A stretch of DNA of 64,000 bases from Bryobacterales bacterium (GCA_028819215.1 JAPPMG010000097.1:106351-170350), one strand, 5' to 3'. Shown: positions 54,156 through 63,895, numbered from the stretch's first letter. The notes: a model not told the origin generated them from the sequence alone. Numbers and translations are program-made.

Positions 54156-56066
54156 ATGCGAAGCCGCCCCGGCCTCGTCCGATGGGTCGCCGGCACCGCG
54201 TTGGCATTCGCCGGGGCTTTTCCAGCTCTCGCCGAGCCTACGTTCAGTCGCGACGTCGCCCCTATCTTGTGGGAGCGTTGCGGCGTCTGCCATCGTCCCG
54301 ATGGGCCTGGGCCGTTCCCGCTGATCACTTTCGGCGATGTCGTCAAGCGCGCCAACATGATCGCGGTTGTAATCCAGAGCCGCTACATGCCGCCTTGGCC
54401 ACCCGTGCCAGGACATGGGCAGTTCGAGGGCGAGCGTCGGATGAAGGATCGCGAGATCGAGACGGTGCTCGCGTGGATCGAGGCCGGTCACCCCGAAGGA
54501 GCTTCCGATGACCTGCCCACTCCGCCGACCTGGCCTTCCGGCTGGCAACTGGGGGAGCCGGACCTAGTCCTCGAAATGACCGAGGAGTTCGAAATCCCTG
54601 CTGACGGGCCTGACGTGTTTCGCAGCTTCGTGCTGCAAGTTCCGATTGATCGCACGCGCTACGTCCGGGGATTCGAATTCCGTCCGGGCAATGCACCGGT
54701 CGTCCATCACGCCCGTATGCTGATCGATCCGAGCGGAAATGCCAGGCGGCGCGATGAGCACGATCCCGGTCCGGGATTCAGCGAGGGAATGGCGCTCGGG
54801 GAAGTCTTCGACCCGGACGGCCATTGGATCGGTTGGACCCCCGGCAAGCAGCCGATCCTGCGGCTCCCGGAGTTGGCCTGGAGTCTCGAGCCGGGAAGCG
54901 ACCTCATGCTTGAGCTACACCTGCTACCAACGGGCAAGCCGGAGACCATCCGATCGTCACTTGGACTCTACTTCGCCGACTCCGAGCCGTTGCGAATCCC
55001 GTTCATGCTGAGACTGGGGCGGAACGACATCGACATTCCCGCGGGAGCGAAGAACTATGTCATCGAAGATTCGTACGAGCTGCCGGTGGACATTGAGATC
55101 CTCAGCGTCTACGCGCACGCACACTACCTCGGCAAATCGATGGAGGGATGGGCGGCCCTGCCGGGGGGAGGGCGGAAGAATCTCCTTCGTATCGACGATT
55201 GGAGTTTCGACTGGCAGGACGAGTACCGCTACCAGGAGCCAGTTAGTTTGCCCCGTGGAAGCCGCATCTTCATGCGGTTCTCCTACGACAACTCCGCCGA
55301 GAATCCCCGTAACCCGGGCCAGCCCCCAAGGCGCGTAACTTACGGCTGGAAGACGTTCGAGGAAATGGGAGACCTCTGGTTTCAGGTGCAAGCGAAGGAC
55401 AGCACGGACCGGGCGGTGCTTGCGGACGATTTCCTACGGAAGGAGCGTCAGGCCCAGGTGGCGGGGCTCGAGAAGCAACTCGAGGCGAGCCCTGGAGACT
55501 TGGGGCGTCGGAATGATCTCGGCTACCTGCATCTTCAAGGTGGGCAGCTGTCGGCCGCTGTCCGCGAATTCGATCGAGTTGTCGACCGCGACCCCTCGAA
55601 TGTCTTCGCCCTGCACAACCTCGGATTGGCATGGAATCTACAGGGCGCGATCACCAAAGCGGAACAAGCCTATCGGGCCGCGATCGAGGCAGACCCGACC
55701 CATGCGCCGTCTCTCAGCAATCTGGCGGTCGTTCTCGCCAACACGGGACGGCCCGACGAGGCCGAGCGCCATCTTAGGCATTGCATTCGCGCACAACCTC
55801 GGTACGTTGAGGCCTACGGGAACCTCGGTGCGATTCTCGTTTCGCTCGGGCGGCACGAGGAGGCTGTTTCGATTTACCGCAGGGCCATCGAGATCAATTC
55901 TGGGTTTGGTCCCGCTCACTACAACCTAGCAGGGATCTACTTGGCAAGAGGGGAAGCCGAAGCGGCGCGACGGCACTACCGTGCCGCGTCGGAGACTGAC
56001 TACGACCAAGCGGCGACCCGTGCCCGCGAGGCGCTGGAGAAGATAGAGGCCCAGACGGCACGGTAG
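54156..56066 (+). CDS. Cytochrome c / copper type II monooxygenase-like / TPR fusion protein
   Basis: 636 aa, signal VAGTALAFAGAFPALA. Domains in order: a c-type haem site CGVCH (42-46) in the surface pattern ERCGVCHRPDGPGPFPL; a PHM/DBH-like copper fold with His184-His185 in APVVHHARM, LMLELHLLPTGKPE, and His321-Ala-His323 in VYAHAHYLGKSM, then FSYDNSAENPRNP; and from ~430 to the end about five TPRs (DLGYLHLQGGQLSAAVREFD and similar). Ascorbate-type copper monooxygenases use two coppers bound by such His motifs. The substrate is unknown, and export suggests a periplasmic oxidation coupled to haem. Follows the TonB receptor on the same strand, but with a hairpin between them. Confidence 0.85.
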   Translation: MRSRPGLVRWVAGTALAFAGAFPALAEPTFSRDVAPILWERCGVCHRPDGPGPFPLITFGDVVKRANMIAVVIQSRYMPPWPPVPGHGQFEGERRMKDREIETVLAWIEAGHPEGASDDLPTPPTWPSGWQLGEPDLVLEMTEEFEIPADGPDVFRSFVLQVPIDRTRYVRGFEFRPGNAPVVHHARMLIDPSGNARRRDEHDPGPGFSEGMALGEVFDPDGHWIGWTPGKQPILRLPELAWSLEPGSDLMLELHLLPTGKPETIRSSLGLYFADSEPLRIPFMLRLGRNDIDIPAGAKNYVIEDSYELPVDIEILSVYAHAHYLGKSMEGWAALPGGGRKNLLRIDDWSFDWQDEYRYQEPVSLPRGSRIFMRFSYDNSAENPRNPGQPPRRVTYGWKTFEEMGDLWFQVQAKDSTDRAVLADDFLRKERQAQVAGLEKQLEASPGDLGRRNDLGYLHLQGGQLSAAVREFDRVVDRDPSNVFALHNLGLAWNLQGAITKAEQAYRAAIEADPTHAPSLSNLAVVLANTGRPDEAERHLRHCIRAQPRYVEAYGNLGAILVSLGRHEEAVSIYRRAIEINSGFGPAHYNLAGIYLARGEAEAARRHYRAASETDYDQAATRAREALEKIEAQTAR

Positions 56067-56638
56067 CGCGTTGCGCTGAGACTTTGATGTGCCGCACCCG
56101 CGCGAGCAGTTTTGCAACAAGGCCGCCGGACGAGCACCCAAGACGCGCGGGCACCGCTCGAAGGCGGCCCTAAGATGCGACTGCCGCTGAGACAACCGTT
56201 TGGGCAGGCTGTGAGAGCCGACGAAGGAAGGAGAGATTGAGGATTGCTTTCCGGTCCGGAACAGGGGTTTGGCGAAGGCGCTGTTGACGGTCTCGTTGTA
56301 CTCGTGACGAGCATCGAGCTTGCTGCGGCCCTTCGTCCGGCCGGAGGGACCGAGTCGGCGGGCCGATGGCAGGTGCCCTGGAAGCGCGGGGCTCCGCTGA
56401 ACGTCTCGACATGAAGGACGCCATGCCGACCCAAGGCAGGAATCAGATCACGAGTCTGTCAAGGCGCCTTGCCCTAGCTCTCGAGCTCGAGGTCAACGAA
56501 ATCTAGTCGAATCCGCAGGTGCCAGCGAGTCGCTCCGCCGTGAAATGCAGGGTGTCGGAGCGACCACACTGTCGCATCCAGTTTCCCTCTCCATTGGCTC
56601 GCCGAAGGTGCGACACTATGCAGGCGGAGACGCGACCA
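56067..56638. other. Intergenic, no gene recognised
   Basis: About 570 bases. Minus-strand frames of 80-140 codons cross it, but none has a family match, start context or plausible composition. The end carries GGAG at 56626-56629, the ribosome site of the following isomerase gene. Confidence 0.45.
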
Positions 56639-57583
56639 ATGCCGCAGACCAGGAGAACATTTCTGGCGGCAACCGCGGGAATAGCGGCCACCCGCTGCTC
56701 CCCACCCGAATCTGGCGAGGCTGAGCCTGCCGCCTTGGAAGCAGCGATGAAGCTGTCGCTCTCGGTACGGGTTGCCGAGTCCTTTTCGGACAAGCGCAAC
56801 TCGACCATGAATATCGACGAGTTGATCGCGATGGCCAAACGCTACGGGTACGAGGCGCTCTGCATGCGTGCCTCCCAACTCGGGACGCACACACCTGCCG
56901 AGCAGATAGCCGAAGCCCGCGCCAAGATTGATGCGGCCGGATTGAAGGTCTCGATGGTGACGGGCGACTTCGCCGTGCCCAGCAACAACGAGGAGGGGCC
57001 GATGCTGCTGCGCAACATCACGCCCTACCTTGATCTGGCGGAAGCGCTCGGGTCCGACCTCATCCGGGTGTGCATGAAGAAGGACGAGGACATCGGCTTT
57101 GCGCGGGAATCCGCGGACGAGGCGGCCGAGCGGGGCATCCGGCTCGCCCACCAGTCGCACTGCGCGAGCCTGTTCGAGACTGTTGACGGCTCGTTGCGGG
57201 TCCTGCAGGAAGTGGGCCGCCCGAACTTTGGCATCATCTACGAGCCGGCGAACTGGTTCATCGCCGGAGAGGACTACGGCATCGACGCGATCCGCCAGAT
57301 GCAACCGTACCTGTTCAACTTCTACATCCAGAACCACCGCCTGACTCCGGACGGCGTGACCGAAATCACCACATGGAAGAAAGGGCCGGTTCCGGTGGAT
57401 CACATCGGGGTCTGGGAATCGGGCGGAGTCGACGTCGATGCGGTGTTCGAAGCCATGCACGAAGTCGGGTACGAAGGGCACCTCACGATCCATCAGGCAT
57501 TCGGCGACGTGATGCCTGTGGAGGAAGCGGTTCGCAAGAGCTACGAGCACCTGAAACCGCTCACGATGCGGAGGGCAGCCTGA
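56639..57583 (+). CDS. Tat-exported sugar phosphate isomerase/epimerase-like TIM barrel
   Basis: 314 aa from ATG 56639, nine bases after GGAG. Tat motif TRRTFLAATAGIAATRCS, with a possible lipobox Cys; then a xylose-isomerase-like TIM barrel: VSMVTGDFAVPS, LGSDLIRVCMK, HQSHCASLFET, PNFGIIYEPANWFIAGED and GHLTIHQAFGD, which carry the usual Glu/His metal ligands of this family. Likely isomerises or epimerises a free sugar outside the cytoplasm. First gene of an operon with two Gfo/Idh/MocA oxidoreductases (52 and 24 bases apart). ATG 56618 is an alternative start. Confidence 0.87.
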   Translation: MPQTRRTFLAATAGIAATRCSPPESGEAEPAALEAAMKLSLSVRVAESFSDKRNSTMNIDELIAMAKRYGYEALCMRASQLGTHTPAEQIAEARAKIDAAGLKVSMVTGDFAVPSNNEEGPMLLRNITPYLDLAEALGSDLIRVCMKKDEDIGFARESADEAAERGIRLAHQSHCASLFETVDGSLRVLQEVGRPNFGIIYEPANWFIAGEDYGIDAIRQMQPYLFNFYIQNHRLTPDGVTEITTWKKGPVPVDHIGVWESGGVDVDAVFEAMHEVGYEGHLTIHQAFGDVMPVEEAVRKSYEHLKPLTMRRAA

Positions 57584-57635
57584 ACGGTCCCGGCAACACC
57601 GCAAGAGTCCGCCCGGCACGAACGGAGGAAGAGCT

Positions 57636-58694
57636 ATGTCAATCGATCGAAGAGAGTTCTTGGTCTCGTCCGGGGCGGCGATGGCCGCAGCCAGCACGGC
57701 AACCGCAGCGGAGGGCAGGATCCGCGCGGCCGTCTTGGGTACGCAGCACGGCCACGTGCGCGGAAAGCTCCAAGCGATGCTCGATTCGCCTGACTACGAA
57801 GTCGTGTGCATCTGCGAGCACGATCCCGCAGTGCAGAAGAAGCAGGCCGCAGACCCGCTCTACGAGGGCCAACGCTGGGTTTCGGAGCGCGAGCTGCTCA
57901 GTGACAGATCAGTTGATTTCGTGGTCGTCGAGTGCAAACCTTGGCAAGCCATCCCATGGGGCCAGAAGGTGATCGATGCAGGCAAGCATTTGCACCTCGA
58001 AAAGCCGGCGGGCGACACGTATGAGCCATTCAAGGAGCTAGTGGAGGAGGCGCGCTCCAGGAATCTCCTGCTGCAGAAGGGATGGGTGCTTCGGGGGCAG
58101 TCCGGGATCAACGCTGCGGCAGAGGCAGCCAAGAGGGGCTGGCTCGGCCATGTGCACCTGATACGGGCCACGATCAATTCCGACCGCGATCAGCCCCAGA
58201 GGGACTTGGAGGCGCGCTACCCCGGTGGGGCGATGTTTGAGCTCATCGGCCACGTGATCGACCGCGTGCTCGAGTTTACCGGCCGCCCGGACAAAATTCA
58301 CACATGGCTCCGGCACGACACCGGCGTCGATGACGAACTCAAGGACAACACGCTCGCGGTGCTTGAATACTCCGGAGGACTGGCGTTGGTGTCGACAACG
58401 GCCCGGATGTACGGGTCCGGCGACCACCGGTCGTTCGAGGTGATCGGCACGGACGGAACATTCATGGTCCAGCCGCTCGGCGGCGATTCCAAGATGCAGG
58501 TGGCCATGCGCCAGGCTCGCGGACCTTACAAGCAGGGCTGGCAGACCATCGAACTTGGCCCGCAGCCACGCTATCTGGCCGACATGGCGGAGTTCGCGCG
58601 GGCCTTCAAGACCAAGACTCCTCTGAAGTACTCGTATGATCACGAACTGCTCGTTCACGAGACGGTGCTCAGGGCGTCTGACATGATGTCCTAA
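57636..58694 (+). CDS. Tat-exported Gfo/Idh/MocA oxidoreductase
   Basis: 352 aa, GGAGGAAGAG ribosome site. Tat leader IDRREFLVSSGAAMAAAS, then a Rossmann NAD(P) fold (IRAAVLGTQHGHVRGKL) and the family motif HLHLEKPAGDTYE with the catalytic Lys; the C-terminal alpha/beta domain has GGAMFELIGHVIDRVLEF. The GxGxxG is replaced by LGTQHGHV, so cofactor binding may be altered. Works next to the isomerase and a second oxidoreductase on a sugar in the periplasm, where tightly bound cofactor would be needed. Confidence 0.9.
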   Translation: MSIDRREFLVSSGAAMAAASTATAAEGRIRAAVLGTQHGHVRGKLQAMLDSPDYEVVCICEHDPAVQKKQAADPLYEGQRWVSERELLSDRSVDFVVVECKPWQAIPWGQKVIDAGKHLHLEKPAGDTYEPFKELVEEARSRNLLLQKGWVLRGQSGINAAAEAAKRGWLGHVHLIRATINSDRDQPQRDLEARYPGGAMFELIGHVIDRVLEFTGRPDKIHTWLRHDTGVDDELKDNTLAVLEYSGGLALVSTTARMYGSGDHRSFEVIGTDGTFMVQPLGGDSKMQVAMRQARGPYKQGWQTIELGPQPRYLADMAEFARAFKTKTPLKYSYDHELLVHETVLRASDMMS

Positions 58695-58718
58695 CCGAAG
58701 CGGACAAGGAGACAGAAC

Positions 58719-59855
58719 ATGGGGAACACAGACTCCACATCTCGGCGGACCGTGCTGCAAGCGGCAGCGATGGCGCTTCCGCTAGCGGCCGTGCGTGGCA
58801 CGGCCGCCAACTCGACCCCGTCCGTCGGCCTGATCGGCTGCGGGGGACGCGGGGGCTCGGTGACCGAAGCCCTTCTTCAGGCCACAGACGCCCGGCTCGT
58901 CGCGATGTGCGACCTATTCGACGAGCAGATCGCCAAGACAAAGCAGCGGCTCGGCACCCAATCCCCGAAGGAATACAACGACTTGAACGAGTTGCTTGCC
59001 AGCGACGTGGACGCCGTGATCATAGCCACGCCCCCGTTCGTGCACGCCGATCACTTCGAGGCCGCTGTGAAGGCGGGCAAGCACATCTACATCGAAAAGC
59101 CCGCCGCGGTAACCGTCGAAGACTGCAAGCGGATCATGAAGGCGTCGGACTCGGCGGATCGCAAGATCAACATCACCATGGGCTTCCAGCGACGCTATGC
59201 CAAGACTTACGCGAAGGCGAAGCAGGTACATGACTCGGGCGCCATCGGAGATATCCGGATGGCTCACGCCCATTTCCTCAAGACTGGCCCCAGTGCGAGG
59301 AGTTCCGAGGAGAGGGTCCGGCCCCGGACCGACATCGAGAAGATCAAAGGCTGGCACATCTGGAAGGACTTAGCGGGCGACCTCATTGTTGAGAACAACG
59401 TCCACTGCATCGACATCCTCAACTGGTTCATCGGGGGGCACCCGCTCAGCGCCGTCGGCCGCGGTGCCCGGACAGCGGGCCGGGCTGGAGACATGCGCGA
59501 CAACAACAATGTCGTCTACGAATACGAGGATGGAGTGTTGGCGTCGCTCGCAGGCTCGACTCTCGGCTCGAACAGCTACCGCGAGGTCCACGAACAGTTC
59601 TTCGGGACCAACGGGATGATCGAGACTTCAGAACTGCACTGGCGACACTACCGGGGCCGGGGCGACGAAGTGCTAGAGAAGTCAGAGCGCGGCAACACGC
59701 TGGACGCAATGGAGGCATTCGTCCGGCGGGTCGCGGAGGGCAAGCCGGAGAACACCGGAGTACGGGGAGCCGAAAGCACGCTCACAGCAATTCTCGGACA
59801 AATGGCGATGGACGCTCGGGGTGAGGTGACCTGGGACGAGATGATGGCAGAATAG
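58719..59855 (+). CDS. Tat-exported Gfo/Idh/MocA oxidoreductase
   Basis: 378 aa, ribosome site AAGGAGA. Tat leader SRRTVLQAAAMALPLAAV, Rossmann motif VGLIGCGGRGGSVTEALL and the catalytic EKPAAV in HIYIEKPAAVTVEDCKRI; the C-terminal portion has NVHCIDILNWFIGGHP with the conserved His. Third gene of the operon. A hairpin lies behind its stop, shared with the convergent DUF1501 gene. Confidence 0.92.
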   Translation: MGNTDSTSRRTVLQAAAMALPLAAVRGTAANSTPSVGLIGCGGRGGSVTEALLQATDARLVAMCDLFDEQIAKTKQRLGTQSPKEYNDLNELLASDVDAVIIATPPFVHADHFEAAVKAGKHIYIEKPAAVTVEDCKRIMKASDSADRKINITMGFQRRYAKTYAKAKQVHDSGAIGDIRMAHAHFLKTGPSARSSEERVRPRTDIEKIKGWHIWKDLAGDLIVENNVHCIDILNWFIGGHPLSAVGRGARTAGRAGDMRDNNNVVYEYEDGVLASLAGSTLGSNSYREVHEQFFGTNGMIETSELHWRHYRGRGDEVLEKSERGNTLDAMEAFVRRVAEGKPENTGVRGAESTLTAILGQMAMDARGEVTWDEMMAE

Positions 59856-59859
59856 GGCC

Positions 59860-59899
59860 AATCGCAGCCTGCGGGAACCGCTGGTCCCCGCAGCGATTG
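59860..59899. terminator. Hairpin between convergent genes
   Basis: Nested inverted repeat: CTGCGGG with CCCGCAG around a short loop, enclosed by AATCGC and GCGATT. Located between the stops of the oxidoreductase gene and the DUF1501 gene, so a shared terminator is the simplest reading. No clear T-run. Confidence 0.5.
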
Positions 59900-59921
59900 C
59901 GAGCAATCTGGGTTCCGGTGG

Positions 59922-61346
59922 TCAGGCCAGCATCTTGCCTACCACGTGTCCAAACACGTCGGTAAGGCGGAAGTCTCGACCCATGTGGCGATACGTCAGC
60001 CGCTCGTGATCCAAGCCCATCAAATGAAGGACTGTCGCTTGTAGATCATGTACGTGAACCGGATCGTGCTCCGCCCTCAGCGCAAGTTCGTCCGTCGAAC
60101 CAATGACCTGACCGCCCTTGATGCCTCCACCGGCGAGCCACATCGAGAACCCATTGGGATGGTGGTCTCGACCAACCTTGTCTCCGACATGCTTGAGCTG
60201 CCCGAGGGAAGTGCGGCCGAATTCACCCCCCCATACGACCAAGGTCTCGTCTAGCAGACCCCGCTGCTTGAGATCCTTGATGAGCGCGGCGACCGGCTTG
60301 TCAGTGATGTCGCAGTTCTTTTTCAGCCCCTTATCGAGATTGGTGTGATCGTCCCAAGACGCGTGGATGAGCATGACGACACGCACTCCACGCTCGACCA
60401 TCCTCCGCGCCATCAGGCAGTTGGTGCCGTATGCGCTGGTCGGCTCCTGATCGATGCCGTAACTGTCTTTGGTTGCGTGGGATTCGCCCGAAAGATCGAT
60501 CAGTTCAGGGGCTGAGGCTTGCATGCGGAACGCTAGTTCGTAGTTCGACATGCGCGAAGCAATCTGAGGGTCTCCTGTTCGTTGGAAGTTCTCCTCGTTC
60601 AGCCGTTTCAGAGTCTCCAGTGTCAGACGCTGAGAGTCCCGCGAGACGCCGCCCGGGTTGGACAGGTAGAGGATTGGATCTCCAACCTTTCGGAACGGCA
60701 CGCCGGCATGAGTCGATGGGAGGAAGCCACTGGAGAAGTTTGAGGATCCTCCACTCGCGCCCCTGCCGGAACTCAGGACTACGAAGCCCGGCAGGTCTTG
60801 CGACTCGCTGCCAAGCCCATAAGTGAGCCACGCCCCGATTGTGGGTCGTCCCACCAACGGGCTTCCGCTCATCAGCATCGACTGCCCCGGGTGGTGATTG
60901 ACCTGGTCGGTCTGCATGGACCTGACTAGGCAGATGTCGTCCGCCATCCGCTGCAGGTTCGGAAGGTAGTCGCTGATTTCCATGCCGCTCTGCCCGCAAC
61001 GCGAGAATTCTCTCGGGCTGGCCAGGACCTTGGCGGTCGGCTTGATGAAGGCTAGCTTTAGCTCGGCCGTCATGGATGGTGGCAAGGGTTGTCCATGCCA
61101 CTTCTGGAGACCTGGTTTCGGGTCGAACAGGTCCATCTGGCTGGGAGCGCCTGCCATGAACAGGAAGATGAGGTTCTTCGCCCGCGGAGCGAAGTGAGGC
61201 TTCTGCCCGAGACTCTCTCCCGCCGTCGCAGCAAGCAGGCCCTCCCCTCTCATGAGGTGGGCCAAGCCGAGAGTTCCAATGCCCGCCGCGCAGGAATCGA
61301 GAAATCCGCGGCGCGTCTGGACAGCCTGGCGCATCTCCATCGTCAT
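59922..61346 (-). CDS. Tat-exported DUF1501 protein
   Basis: 474 aa from ATG 61346 with an AAGGGAG ribosome site. Tat leader TRRGFLDSCAAGIGTLGLAH, then DUF1501 blocks: KNLIFLFMAGAPSQMDLFDPKPGL, VNHHPGQSMLMSG, VVWGGEFGRTSL and DHHPNGFSMWLAGGGIKGG. The fold is alkaline-phosphatase/sulfatase-like, but activity is unproven. Five bases behind the PSD1-type gene, an almost invariant pairing in Planctomycetes and relatives. Confidence 0.92.
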   Translation of the reverse strand: MTMEMRQAVQTRRGFLDSCAAGIGTLGLAHLMRGEGLLAATAGESLGQKPHFAPRAKNLIFLFMAGAPSQMDLFDPKPGLQKWHGQPLPPSMTAELKLAFIKPTAKVLASPREFSRCGQSGMEISDYLPNLQRMADDICLVRSMQTDQVNHHPGQSMLMSGSPLVGRPTIGAWLTYGLGSESQDLPGFVVLSSGRGASGGSSNFSSGFLPSTHAGVPFRKVGDPILYLSNPGGVSRDSQRLTLETLKRLNEENFQRTGDPQIASRMSNYELAFRMQASAPELIDLSGESHATKDSYGIDQEPTSAYGTNCLMARRMVERGVRVVMLIHASWDDHTNLDKGLKKNCDITDKPVAALIKDLKQRGLLDETLVVWGGEFGRTSLGQLKHVGDKVGRDHHPNGFSMWLAGGGIKGGQVIGSTDELALRAEHDPVHVHDLQATVLHLMGLDHERLTYRHMGRDFRLTDVFGHVVGKMLA

Positions 61347-61351
61347 CGCGA

Positions 61352-63895
61352 CTACTCCCTTGTGATGAACTCGTCCATGTTGAGAAGAATCCGGCTGATG
61401 CCGACCCACGCGGCCAAGGCCGTCGGGTCTTCGGACTGCCCGGCACTGCCCATCTCGACCGGGAACCACTCGCGAGCCGCCGCCTCGTCCTCCTCCAGGA
61501 TCGTGCGCTGGCGCACGAAGTAATCATGCATCGCCTCTCGCTCGGATCCACTGGGCCTGCGAGCCAGGCACAGCTGGAATGCCCGGTCGAGCCGGTCGGC
61601 GAAGCCCTGTTCCGGCGTCTCGTTCAGTACGCGGAAGGCCAAGCCCCTGGCCATCTCGAAGAAGACCGGGTCGTTGAGAAGGTTCAATGCCTGGAGGGGT
61701 GTGTTCGAGCGGTTCCTGTTGCAAACCGTCACGTTCCTCTCCGGCAGGTCGAAATTCGCGAGAAACGGATACGGTGTCGTCCGTTGGTAGTGAATGTAGA
61801 TTCCCCTTCGGTATCGCTGCGTCCCGGCACTCTCGACCCACTTCACGGAACTACCGTAACTCAGATCAGTCACCCCTGCCGGCTGGTAGGGGCGGACACT
61901 GGGGCCACCGATTTCAGGATCCAACAGATTTGATACAGCTAGCGCCGCGTCACGCAGGGTTTCCGCAGGTAGGCGCAAACGCGCCTGGCGCCCCAGCAAG
62001 CGATTGGACGGATCCTTTTCGGCCAAATCTGTCCGCCATTGCGAGGCTTGCCGGTATGTCGCCGACGTCACGATCAATCGATGGACATGCTTGAGGCTCC
62101 AGCCGGACTCAATGAACTCAGAGGCGAGCCAGTCCAGCAGGTCCGGATGCGAGGGCGCCTCGCCACGGAGGCCGAAATTGTCGGCAGTCGCCACCAAGGC
62201 GGACCCGAAATATTCCTGCCAGATGCGGTTGACGGCCACCCTGGCGGTCAGCGGATTGCTCTCCGCTGTGAGCCACCGGGCGAGGTCCAGCCTCGTCGGG
62301 GCTGCGACGGACGGATCCAAGGGAGGCAGGGCCGCCGGAGTGCCGGCGGCAACCTTTTCGCCGAGGTCGTCCCAAGAGCCCGACGGGTGGACATGCGACT
62401 GTCTCGATCCGTCGTAGGCCTGTACCGCCCTTGCCCGGCTGATGTCAGGGAACTCGGCAATTAGGGCGTGCACCTCCTTCACTGCTTCTTTGAAACGAGT
62501 GGCGTCGTACTCTTCCTCGGTCGTGACGCGGCTGTAGTTCCTGAGGAACCATTCGGTCACGACGTAGTCCTCGCGCCAATGGCGCCGGCTCGGGCGGGTC
62601 CGCAGGATGCGTTGGCCATCGTCCACGTAGAGCGCCAGAATGTCCCAGCTCGTATCCCACTCGTACTCGACGCCCGGGTTCTTGGAAGCCCAGAGCATCT
62701 TTTCGGTCCACGGGCCCATCAATTCCTTGACTCGGTAACGGTCATAGATTTCGCCGAGCCGTGTCTGGAAACCCGGCCGGGCAGCTAGGTACGGCCCGGC
62801 CTCGCCGGGCAGCGGCGCATCAATGTCGACTTCATCGAGCCCATTGAAAAACGCGAACAGCCGGTAGTAGTCCTTCTGCGTCACCGGATCGTACTTGTGG
62901 TCGTGGCACCGGGCGCACTCCATCGACAAGCCGAGCCAGACGGTGGCGACAGTGTTGGTGCGATCGAAGACCTCCTCGAAGCGGAACTCCTCTACGTTCA
63001 CACCGCCCTCCCGGTTCTTTAGAGTGTTGCGGAAGAAACCGGTGGCGACGCGCTGGTCAACGGTTGCATCGGGAAGCAGGTCTCCTGCCACCTGATAGGT
63101 TGTGAACCGGTCGAACGGCATGTCTGCGTTGAGCGCCTGGACCACCCAGTGACGGTAGCGCCAGGCGTGCGGGCGGACCGAGTCCTTCTCGTACCCATCG
63201 GAATCGGCGTACCGCACTTGGTCGAGCCACGCTGACGCCCACCGCTCCCCGAAGTGGTGCGATTCAAGCAAGCGTTCAACGGTCGTTTCGTAGCCGCCGG
63301 CGTTGGCGAGATCTTCCCGCCCCGGCGGGAGACCGGTCAGGTCAAAGAACATGCGCCGCAGAAGAGTTGCGGGCGTGGCCTCGGGGGAGGGCTCCAAGCC
63401 CTCGGCCTGGAGCTTCGAGAGCACAAAGGCATCGATGGGATTGCGGACCCAGCTCGAATTGCGGGCCCGAGGAACTTCCGGCCGGCGGATAGGACGAAAG
63501 GCCCAGTGGCCGCTGGTCGGACCGGAGGTTGCAACGCGTTGCCCGGAATCCCACGGAGCCCCGGCCTCGATCCATGTCCGGAACGCGCCAATCTCTCCGG
63601 CGGTCAGCGAACCTCCAGGCGGCATCGCTTGCAAGCCATCGAGTCCTTCCAAGCGTTTGATAAGGGTGCTGGTTGCCGCGTCGCCCGGCACGATCACTCG
63701 GCCCGATTCGCCTCCCCGCATGGCTGCGGCTTGGCTGTCTAGGCGCAAGCCCTTTTGCTGCAGGGCTTCGCCGTGACAGATAGTGCAGTGCTGTCTGAGG
63801 AGGGGTTCGATGTCGCGAGAGAACGAAACCTCGCCCAGGGAAGCGGCGGGCAATGTCGCCAGCGCGGCGCCCAAGGTCCAAGCCTTGGCCGGCAT
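61352..63895 (-). CDS. PSD1-type cytochrome c with DUF1549 and DUF1553
   Basis: 847 aa with signal TLGAALATLPAASLG. An N-terminal planctomycete cytochrome-c domain has haem site CTICH (37-41); then DUF1549 (FFDLTGLPPGRED, SHHFGERWASAWLDQVRYAD, YDPVTQKDYY region with a second CARCH haem-like site in MECARCHDHKYD) and DUF1553 (VAVNRIWQEYFG, HPDLLDWLASEFI, NTPLQALNLLNDPVFFEMA). Start ATG follows AGGAGC. Exported; probably an electron-transfer enzyme working with DUF1501, perhaps in polysaccharide use. Its upstream region reaches the window end at 64000. Confidence 0.93.
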   Translation of the reverse strand: MPAKAWTLGAALATLPAASLGEVSFSRDIEPLLRQHCTICHGEALQQKGLRLDSQAAAMRGGESGRVIVPGDAATSTLIKRLEGLDGLQAMPPGGSLTAGEIGAFRTWIEAGAPWDSGQRVATSGPTSGHWAFRPIRRPEVPRARNSSWVRNPIDAFVLSKLQAEGLEPSPEATPATLLRRMFFDLTGLPPGREDLANAGGYETTVERLLESHHFGERWASAWLDQVRYADSDGYEKDSVRPHAWRYRHWVVQALNADMPFDRFTTYQVAGDLLPDATVDQRVATGFFRNTLKNREGGVNVEEFRFEEVFDRTNTVATVWLGLSMECARCHDHKYDPVTQKDYYRLFAFFNGLDEVDIDAPLPGEAGPYLAARPGFQTRLGEIYDRYRVKELMGPWTEKMLWASKNPGVEYEWDTSWDILALYVDDGQRILRTRPSRRHWREDYVVTEWFLRNYSRVTTEEEYDATRFKEAVKEVHALIAEFPDISRARAVQAYDGSRQSHVHPSGSWDDLGEKVAAGTPAALPPLDPSVAAPTRLDLARWLTAESNPLTARVAVNRIWQEYFGSALVATADNFGLRGEAPSHPDLLDWLASEFIESGWSLKHVHRLIVTSATYRQASQWRTDLAEKDPSNRLLGRQARLRLPAETLRDAALAVSNLLDPEIGGPSVRPYQPAGVTDLSYGSSVKWVESAGTQRYRRGIYIHYQRTTPYPFLANFDLPERNVTVCNRNRSNTPLQALNLLNDPVFFEMARGLAFRVLNETPEQGFADRLDRAFQLCLARRPSGSEREAMHDYFVRQRTILEEDEAAAREWFPVEMGSAGQSEDPTALAAWVGISRILLNMDEFITRE

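Noticed and set aside
56000..56434. 145-codon minus-strand frame in the 56-kb gap
   Set aside because: Overlaps the end of the cytochrome/monooxygenase gene and has no family match.
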